Positions 56,401-64,000 of a stretch of 64,000 nucleotides of DNA are shown here, piece by piece. How positions within the stretch are numbered: position 1 is the first letter of the stretch; each line of letters begins with the position of its first letter. Below the pieces are notes generated by a model. The model was not told the DNA's origin and ran no database searches. It was given only the letters and a program-made list of their open reading frames with translations. The position numbers and the translations under genes are program-made. Source of the stretch: Schistosoma mansoni (Eukaryota > Platyhelminthes > Trematoda > Strigeidida > Schistosomatidae); contig NC_031502.1 in the NCBI RefSeq assembly GCF_000237925.1, positions 24,808,696 through 24,872,695 on the forward strand, written 5' to 3'.

Positions 56401-59400
56401 GCATTGTAAGGCATGTCGCCATTACCAACAGTAATGAGTTTGATTGTTGTGTAAGCGGGATGGGTCAACGGTGGCCTGTTCATGCTGTGCATAATTGATT
56501 TACACGATCACTGATCGGAATAATTATACATGTGAATGTGTATATGAATGGTGCGAATGGTCCACCAGAGTGCTTGATACCTGTGTGGTTGCGCCACAAG
56601 ATTGAACTGTACTGCTCGGATTAAGCCTGGGAGTGGTGCCTGGTCCTCCTGAAAACCAATGCAAAATTACCGAAGCCCACAAGGGTATATTATATAACTA
56701 TATAACTGTGCATCATTTTAATGTATCCACTACTAATTTTTGATTCTTTCCTAACTCTTATTCAGAGATTATGGAGTTAAAGGGTAGTGTTGTTCAATCT
56801 AAGAGGAACTTCTGAGCTTTTGAAGCATTTCAAGTCACTTGATCCAAATAGCCTGTCCGTGGCCCTTTACAACGATAATGACGAATCACTGGTCAAGAAA
56901 CTTACTACGTTAATTGGAAAGATTTTGCAAACAGGAGTCTGATCATTTTATAATAAAGAGATCGTCATCCCTATCTTTGAAAAAAGCCTTCGCGACTTAT
57001 GCAACAGTAACTGGGGTATCAGTATGCTCCCCCCTGTTTTAAAATACTGGCAACCGCTATACCCGTCATACAAAACCTGTGAGCGTATTTCCGATTACAT
57101 TATGGATGTATTGATCGAATTTTCAACCGTCAAACTTATCGCAGATCGACGATCGTTGTTTCTTGATAGTAGGGCTCCTTTTGACTCGTTGAACAGGATT
57201 GTGACTTTAGATTAATAATCTAAAAGTCTGGGTTTATTAATATATCGAAGGCTTTATATGCAAACACCTGAAGGAAAGTGTTCGGCTACTTCTATGCATT
57301 TCTCTGGTCCAACAATGGGGATAGGCAGGGTTGCACAACCTTTCCATCAATCAGCTACAGCGTAGGACCAAGCACATATATGTGTCGGTTCAAGTTGACA
57401 TACATCATTAGCACAACAAGATGAACAAATTCATAGAAGTAGTTAATCTCATGGTGGTAATATATGAAAGATTGTATAAAAGGATATAGTACAGGAAGAA
57501 AGACAGATATGAAGCAATTTTAATCTCACGGTTTAAGGGAAGATGAAGAGTGTATACACCTGCGCCATTGTGAGAGCAGATAAGAGTTTCGTCTTTTTTC
57601 CGAAATCGTCTCACCTAAACTTGACTTCTTAATTCCAGTTTCTCTTATGAGTCGGAAAAGATGTCCTGTGTTACCTACAGCCGCTACCTTTTCCATCTCT
57701 TTTGCTTTCAATACCCACCACTGCTCACGATAGTTCCTTAGACTTTTAGTCAACCTACATTTGATTTGTTTCGGCTCTTCGTCGTGTTCAGAGCCTGATG
57801 GGATGAGTTTACGAGAATCCATCAGTGCAATAGATTTAGAAGAAATCCATTGGTTTCTTGGAACCCTTTGCTTTAAATTACTAATAGATGTTACTGCTGT
57901 TTCCACAGCTGTTCGCATATCTTTCCAAGCAACATCTGGGTCAGTCTCGTTTACGGAACTGCCTAAATGTGAACTCAGTTGTTCTTGGAACTTACTTTTG
58001 GCTTTCACGTCACTCAGTTCAATTCTAATGGGTCTTAGTGTAGTTTTTCTGCGTCCAATGAGGCAAAAACAAATGCGCGCTCGTACTAAAGCATAATCAG
58101 AGTCCAAAGAGGTATTCCAGTACGAGCGACAATCTTCTATTGAGCCTCTCCAACGATGACTGATGAAAATATGGTCTATTTGAGTCCATCGTTGGTATGG
58201 TGCAGGTGGTCACCATGTTAGACGATGTCTCTCCTTATGCTTAAAATTATTGTTTGTTAAAAATAAGCGATTGTCTGAGCACAGTCGCAACAGACGATCA
58301 CCATTATCTGTTAGCTGAGCCGGAATACTAAAATACCCAACTAAATATCTTTCTGTTTGGTTAAAGCTACCTAATCGGGCATTAAAGTCACCCGCTACGG
58401 GTACTATGTCTGAGCGCTTAGCTTTTTGAAGAAGTTCAGAGAGATTTCTGTAAAAGTCATCTTTCACTTCATCATGGCTGCAGTCAGTGGAAGCATAATT
58501 AGAAGCGATGAAAAGGCAACGATGTGTGTCCCTATCCTTCCGAGTTCTTACAGGGCCATTTAGTCGAACAGCACCTAAGCGACTGTTAATTGGGACCCAC
58601 TCTATTAGTGTTTGTTCTGCCCTTGTACTAAGTGCTATGCTTACACATGCAAATCCACCTTTCCATCCTTCCTCCACATTGCCAACGGTAATATTCTGGA
58701 AACAGCTCTGAAGGATGTATAAGATGGTGTGAGTTTGTTTCCTGAAGAAAGACCTTTCGACCTTGAGTAAGAGAGTAAGACTGTTTTATTATTAGATGAT
58801 ATAAGGCCATCTAAATCCCACTTCATTAGTTGGCAGCTAGTATAAATACAAGTGTTTTGCATCTTATAAACACAAAGTACTTCTGAAAGACTGGCAGGAG
58901 CTTGTACCTACACTCATTCTTTGTGATGAACCACCAGATATAGTCGAAAGGTTTTTGTATTTGGGTGGTTGTATGAATACTGATGGTGGTGTGCCAGGTG
59001 AGAATAGCTTATGTATCGTGAAAGTCAGGAAAAGTTATACCAATTTAAGACATCTTGTGTGTAGCTTTAACTTTTTTGGCTGTAAAATGTTAGGTTTACA
59101 ATGCGCGCGATGGAGATTTGGATGAAATCTAGGGGTGATCAGACCGAAACGTAGCATCACTTTATAACATCATTGACATGGATCGAGACCTGTTGATACG
59201 TTCAGACCACATGACTGGGGTCTGTACGATAACCAAGACCAGTGATAGCAAATGTTGGATAAAATAAGTTAAAATCAGTCTTAACAGAGCAAATGCATTG
59301 TTTTCTTTCATCCCTAGATCTTGAGTTCCAATATTTTTATACATAGTTGTCTACACTATCATTAATTACGTTATTGTGTCAACTCCTTCGGTATCCCTCT

Positions 59401-62400
59401 TGTTAATTTTATCTTTCTGAGCCGATAGATGGTAACTTGAATAAACGCACTATTACATGGGACTTTAAGTTAATTAGAAACAGTAGACTTAACCACAATG
59501 CAATGTACATTATTTACTGACCATATTAGTAAATGACAATAAATCTACAAATGGATTTTCTAATGTAAAAATCAACACAATATATGAAAACGAGGAATAT
59601 TCAAGTAAACAATTAATTTCAATAATTTTGTCAGCAATCTCTGCAATTATAAATCTATAATTATTGCATTATTTCGGTCAAAATAAAACATGATCAAATA
59701 AGCTGTCAGTCATAAGCAACAGAGGAATCTAGCATATATGTGCATCAGCTTAATTTGCTATACCACCATATATCCACAGAGAAACGAAATCAAGACAAAT
59801 TCCAAAGTATTAGGAGTAGTAACAGTATCAGTGCTAGCAGAAAGCATTACACACCAAAAATATAATCCAGGAAGAGAGAACGTATTCACAAAGAAAAGCA
59901 AAATACAATTTTAAAACCTAAATCCAAGGGGATATGAAACGAGAATGCACCTGAACAATGAACCTGAGGCGAACTCTGAGCAATGTTACTTTGGGTCTCT
60001 AAACGTTGACAGAGATAAGCGCGAAGACCCCAGCCAATTAATGTACACCTACATTACTTTTATAGGGTTCACTATATTACTGAGCTATGGAATTTTACCA
60101 CCCGGCATGTAGTCGACGCGTGTTGACGAAATAATTTGAATGGTTGATCTCATTATCCGGTTTTACGACACGTCTTATGGGATCAAGGATGACTTAACAA
60201 AAAACCATAATCCGGAGTAGTTAAGACAGCATACATACGATTTTGATATTTACTTTTGGTGAAAGTATGAGTGAGTTATGTAACAGTATTCCATGTATAT
60301 TTTTTAAACTAAATTTCAAGGTAACCAGTTTTATGTAGTATAAAAGTTTGGTAAAGTTTTTCATCTGAAAATTTAAACAATTACATACATGAACTTCGTA
60401 TTCCAGTAGAAATTGATGAGAGAATATTTCGCAAGTCCTGAAGTTGTATCTTCCCAGCTTCAAGTCGTTTATCGGTTGTCTTTAGGAAAGAATGGAGAAA
60501 ATATCTGTTATGAGAAAGTGATATCAGTTGAATTATCAAAAACGTTTGTATATTGACAATTACCGAAATACATTGACTAACCTACTTGGGTGTGTAGCAA
60601 TCAGAACACAAAAGGACCACAGATTTACGATAATTTGCCAATAAATTTCGGTAAGATACTCTAGGTGTTGTCTACACTTCCTAATACTGGATGGCATAAT
60701 ACATTGGTAAAAAGCTAACGGCAAGCAAATCAACATATTACATTAGTCCACCCAGTGACCGACTGCTGGTCTGAGATGTGTTGATACAAATAGACTTCCT
60801 GGTTAAAGCCAAGTCCCAGAATGGTAGAGGTACTTATAGTATCAGTGGTGATTGAAAGGACTATGCATCGAATATACGATTCAAGAAAATATAAACTAGT
60901 GAAATAAAAATATCATGAAGAATTCAGAAGCTCAGAATTCGGGGGGAAGACAGGATGAAAACGGTTATGAGCCATGTCATCTAAAGTCTGTAATCACTGG
61001 GTACCATAATCACGCAGAGCTCAACCAAGTAGTCTACACCTGTTAACATGACTCAGTCCAACTGTCAACGACGTCATGAACCGATGTTTTGATTTGGCCC
61101 CCCTAGCTTTCTTCCAGTCTACTACACCAGACAACATTCCTGTCGAGGTAGGTTGTTATGCATACGTAACAAAAGTCCCAATAACCTCAGTTGATGATTT
61201 ACTACCTCATTATTCTATTTGCCATCCCTACCTAGTACCTTATTCCTAACCCAGCCATTGCTAACACGATGGTCCCAAAATATATGAGCAATGCTTCAGA
61301 GACACCTATGATCGAATGCTAGAAATCAAAGAATATCCTCTATCCTAAATGATCATGTTTCACATCCATGAAGCAGAACGGAGAGAACTGCTGCACAGCG
61401 AACATGTCCTTTGTTTAACAGACGGATATCTAGCCTACGCCGCAAGTGGGGCAATTTGACAAAAGTTAATCCAGCATTTTGAATCTACGAACAGATTTCG
61501 TCAAACAAAGACCACCAAGGCCGATGAAACTCACAAGATAAGTGAGGCAGTTGATGCGTCCAAATACTTCACCCCCTATCGTTAATCCAGGTGCTAACAT
61601 AAGCCAATCATAAAGCGACACTTTGCATTTGAAGGGATGAAATCGCAACCAAAGCATGCTTACACGGCTGCTCAAGGTGGTCAAAAGATTGCAATTTGTC
61701 AGCAACTTTACCAAACACAATTACATAATCTGTGTATTTCAAGTCAACAAGTGAATCTCCTGGTAGAAGATCAATCCATGAAAAGTCAGACAATGAAAGT
61801 GTTATCTTCTCTAGAAGCATGTCTACGACAAAGATAAAAATAGAGAAAGCGGAAAACCCTGAGGAATATCACATGAGGTAACCAGTTCTGACAGTTCCCC
61901 ATAAGCTCTGACTCGACCAGTAGTATTCGATTATAGAGGCCGTACAAGGTTAATGTACTTCTTTAGGATGCCTTTCAATGAAAAAGTGTCACAGAACCTC
62001 GCGATCAAGAGTCGAACCCCACCTTAAGGTCAAGGAATACAATAGCAGTTGGACATCAAAAATCGTGTCCATTTTCCAGAACCTGCTGTGGGGGGTGAGT
62101 ACTTGGTCTTCACATCCACATTCACATCTGAAACCCTACTGCTTTCCTCGGGTTTGCTCTTTACGAGCTCTAGTTAAACGTCGAAGTACTATTGAGGCTA
62201 GTATGTTAGACACTTCGTCAGTTAAACTGATTCTTCCGTAGCTATCATAAGAAAAGTTTTATTCTTTCTTATAAACAGGGATGATCAGAGACCGAGACCA
62301 GTCAGATGGGATGACGTCCAGTTTCTAGATTTTAGCTACGATCTTAGCTAATCTAACTACTGAAACTAGAACATCACTCTTAAAAAATCTCAGGAGTTAG

Positions 62401-63815
62401 TCCACCAGGCACTTCTGCTCCCTATCGCTTTAGGTTGCTTATATCTTTTTCAACCTCACTAAAAGTTAAAGAACTTATATCATTTTCCCATTCACGCTGC
62501 TTGCAGATAGTAACTGAAATGTGTCTCAAGGCCAGTTGGACTGTTTTCTAAACTGCCCTGCCCATCGGTCTAATCTCATGAATCGAGAGTGAGTAATAGT
62601 CCCAGCTTTCCTGAGATGGTTCCACTGGCAGCCGGATTTCTAACACGTTTCCTTTTATAAGTCTGTACAATCGTCTACTGTTACCTATCGCTGCCATCTT
62701 TTCCATCTCGTCTGCGTTCGCTACCCACCACTACTCACGATCATTGTGTAGGCTTTTTATCAGAATACATTTAAGCTGCTTCAGATCCTCGTCGTGTCCA
62801 GAGCCAGATAGGATGAGTTTTCGAGTTTTTATCAATTAAGTGGACGCCGTTGAAATCCACCGAAATTTTTTAACCTTTCGGTTTAAGTTACTAGTGGATA
62901 TCACTGCTGTTTTCATAGCTCTTTGAATATCATGCCAAGTTACCTCGAGATGGGTATCGCTTTCGTAGTTGACTAACTCCTCTATTTGTTGCTGAAATAT
63001 TTTCTTCACTTTTTCATCACTAAGTCGAACTCGAAGGGTTTTTCTTGCTGTCTTTTCTACGTCCAGTAAGATGAAAACAAATACATGCTCCAACCAGGGT
63101 ATAATCTGAGTCCAACATTTGCTCCAGAATGAACAATGGTTTTTTGTCGAACCTCTCGAACGATGGCTGAAGGCAATGTGGTCTATTTGAGTCCCTCGCT
63201 GAGTCGATAGTGAGGTCACCACGTTATTTCTTGTTCCTAATGCTAGTGCTTGATAAAAATAGGTTACCTGAGCATAGTTGCAACAGACGGTCGCCATTAT
63301 CTGTTAGCTGAATCGGGACAGTGTAAGACCCACCTAGATGCCTTTCAGTTTGGTGCCTGAGGACTTAGGGAAATATCATTAAAAGTGCGAGGTTTGGTTA
63401 GGAAATCAAGTTGTAACGAAAAGAAGCTACGGTTAAGAGCGTAGATGGTCCTCAAATTTGAACACTTAGAATGCTATACAACAGCTCATTCAGACCAGTT
63501 AACGTGTACCTGGAAGAACGTTTATAAAATAAAGGCGCAAAGTTTACACATTAAACAACCCCCCTTAGTATGACTACGAAAGAATCGCGAAACGTCAATA
63601 ACAAATAAGGTTTAACTAGGAGCTACTGTACAGTAAATTAAGACAATTTTTCGTAACTTACAGACGGACGTAGAGCGTCACCACCTGTAGATGAAGTTCC
63701 TGAAGATGGTGTGGCGGCAGTAGTCCCAATGATAGATGTAGAGGCATTAGAATCATCTAGGTGCCCCGTATTTAAATGACGTCCGATTGTCACAGCAGTT
63801 GCCTGAGTAGATGGT
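53231..63815 (-). CDS. ADRM1: ADRM1/Rpn13 proteasomal ubiquitin receptor, 3' five exons (partial)
   Basis: Rpn13 sits on the 26S proteasome regulatory particle, where it binds ubiquitin through its N-terminal Pru domain and recruits and activates UCH37 through its C-terminal DEUBAD. The - strand exons, in gene order, are 63662-63815, 60389-60479, 55418-55608, 53965-54058 and 53231-53445. Phases agree at every junction, giving 247 residues to the stop. The first exon is the Ser/Thr-rich linker. The second gives IQLQDLRNILSSISTG, matching the conserved segment ahead of the DEUBAD. The next three give the DEUBAD (VELNDVLNVDNLHSLLNKPD, QERLLPHLPP, FRTGELAPVLAQFNLG, LVAFSNALQG) and an acidic/lysine tail. 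The Pru exons must lie beyond 64000. Introns hold LINE relics and one non-autonomous insertion. TTTATT at about 52953-52964 (AATAAA on the gene strand) is a candidate poly(A) signal. Confidence 0.93.
53965..54058 (-). CDS. ADRM1: ADRM1 exon, central DEUBAD helices
   Basis: The acceptor is CTTTTGTAG and the donor GTAAGC. The exon enters in phase 0 and leaves with one base of the next codon. It encodes SFSDAFRTGELAPVLAQFNL followed by GMKADEAARRG, which aligns with the GQLGPLMCQFGLP region of known Rpn13. Confidence 0.9.
55418..55608 (-). CDS. ADRM1: ADRM1 exon, DEUBAD start
   Basis: The acceptor is ATTGCTTATAG and the donor GTAAGG. It enters in phase 1 and leaves in phase 0. It encodes VELNDVLNVDNLHSLLNKPD, then QERLLPHLPPLDPES and ITANIQSSQFKTTLE, matching the ADVQERLLPYLP hallmark of Rpn13. 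Confidence 0.93.
56024..56709. mobile_element. 686-bp non-autonomous element with near-perfect TSD
   Basis: The stretch is flanked by GCACCATTTTAATG (56010-56023) and GCATCATTTTAATG (56710-56723), 13 of 14 identical. The interior is GC-richer than its surroundings, has no long open frame, and ends in TATATAACTATATAACTGT, an AT-rich tail. There are no terminal inverted repeats. It looks like a LINE-mobilised, non-coding element inside an ADRM1 intron. The family is not recognised. Confidence 0.6.
57526..58690 (-). mobile_element. LINE endonuclease-region relic, family 2
   Basis: Two - strand frames represent the 5' half of a non-LTR element. Frame 58210-58677 carries the endonuclease with CLFIASNYAST, PVAGDFNARLGSFNQTERY and NGDRLLRLCSDNRLFLTNNN. 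Frame 57526-58107 carries SDYALVRARI and a linker with LMDSRKLIPSGSEHDEEPK leading toward the RT. The two are offset by a break at about 58107-58210. The GDFN motif is intact, but no RT follows: the copy stops near 57530. It is in sense with ADRM1, inside its 4.8-kb intron. Confidence 0.82.
58885..59125 (+). mobile_element. LINE RT 3'-end fragment, + orientation
   Basis: The + strand reads ERFLYLGGCMNTDGGVPGEN then KVRKSYTNLRHL, the thumb-region pattern (YLGS..., R..KA..AYANLRHLW) of LINE reverse transcriptases. It is a short fragment in the opposite orientation to the neighbouring endonuclease relic and may be the inverted remainder of the same insertion. Confidence 0.65.
59800..61060. other. 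Intronic sequence with possible LINE 3' UTR repeats
   Basis: Apart from the ADRM1 exon at 60389-60479, this stretch holds no gene. Two segments, about 59780-60060 and 60760-61040, seem to share diverged blocks (for example AGTATCAGTG, then short matching strings). They could be diverged copies of one repeat. I cannot confirm this by eye. Confidence 0.3.
60389..60479 (-). CDS. ADRM1: ADRM1 exon, pre-DEUBAD conserved segment
   Basis: This 91-base exon is too short and split to stand out on its own. The acceptor is CCATTCTTTCCTAAAG and the donor GTATGT. It enters in phase 0 and leaves with one base, exactly as both neighbours require. It encodes TTDKRLEAGK and IQLQDLRNILSSISTG, matching the IQLSDLQSILATM segment that precedes the DEUBAD in vertebrate Rpn13. 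Confidence 0.88.
61470..63390 (-). mobile_element. LINE relic, family 2, second copy
   Basis: This - strand relic shares blocks with the copy at 57526-58690. The endonuclease end gives NGDRLLQLC-like sequence near 63290. The linker has RWISTAS and SSGHDED-like residues (62836-63297). An RT piece follows near 62150-62210, with ASIVLRRLT and EEQT-like residues, and fragments of the catalytic region appear near 61700 (LKYTDYVIVF, from the YADD box). Frames are broken many times, so the copy is older than its neighbour. It lies in sense within the 3.2-kb ADRM1 intron. Confidence 0.75.
63662..63815 (-). CDS. ADRM1: ADRM1 exon, Ser/Thr-rich linker
   Basis: The acceptor is TTTTTTTTGCAG and the donor GTAAGT. 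Only one frame is open (one base, then 51 codons). It reads PSTQATAVTIGRHLN and ASTSIIGTTAATPSSGTSST, the kind of low-complexity linker found between the Pru and DEUBAD domains. The exon upstream of it is outside the window. Confidence 0.85.
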
Positions 63816-64000
63816 CTGCAAAAAAAATTACAAAAACATACGTAGTTTAATTGAGTAGCAGGAACTAAACAATATGAATTGTTGAGTATACACCTAAAAA
63901 GCCCAGAAAACCGACTAAATAATACTTTGACTTGTCAGTTAGCATAGTGTTAGTGTAAATCAACGACTTTAGTTCCAATCCGGCAATGATTTAACTACGA

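Noticed and set aside
1-64000. CRISPR arrays, bacterial operons, LTR retroviral elements
   Set aside because: No regularly spaced direct repeats, no operon-like gene packing and no paired long terminal repeats were seen; the window is eukaryotic.

Overview
The window is AT-rich, intron-rich animal DNA that I assign to a blood fluke (Schistosoma, Platyhelminthes). The grounds are Sm-alpha-type repeats with hammerhead ribozymes, RTE-clade retrotransposons with (GTAA)n tails of the SR2 kind, many short degenerate LINE fragments, and large introns filled with repeats. I cannot name the species from sequence alone.

Two protein genes can be assembled exon by exon with matching splice phases. On the + strand, 16708-40371, is a GATA zinc-finger transcription factor of six coding exons and 1,064 residues. 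It has a canonical C-terminal finger and basic tail and a strongly divergent N-terminal finger. On the - strand, 53231-63815, are the last five coding exons of ADRM1/Rpn13, the proteasomal ubiquitin receptor that recruits the deubiquitinase UCH37. Its N-terminal Pru-domain exons lie beyond position 64000. A possible small + strand gene (43164-44951) and an orphan - strand terminal exon (10698-10845) are less certain.

Layout: 1-6.6 kb, intergenic with microsatellites and an eroded SINE. 6.6-9.7 kb, a decayed - strand LINE with a C-terminal C2H2 finger. 9.7-16.7 kb, intergenic with one composite SINE and the orphan exon. 16.7-40.4 kb, the GATA gene; its 13-kb intron 1 holds a nearly intact 3.2-kb RTE element and a 5'-inverted truncated copy, both antisense to the gene. 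40.4-53.2 kb, SINE copies, an assembly gap inside a SINE, a CR1/jockey-like RT fragment, an RTE relic and a GC-richer repeat. 53.2-63.8 kb, ADRM1, with LINE relics and a 686-bp non-autonomous element in its introns.

The most interesting layer is catalytic RNA. Four near-canonical hammerhead ribozymes can be read by eye. Two sit head to head in a 90-bp inverted repeat of Sm-alpha type in GATA intron 2. The other two belong to a tRNA-headed SINE-like family with a CUGAGGA core. Some copies of this family are inverted pairs carrying a tRNA-like promoter and a hammerhead at each end, with 13-bp target-site duplications. Two ribozymes lie in the sense orientation inside GATA introns and could cut the pre-mRNA.
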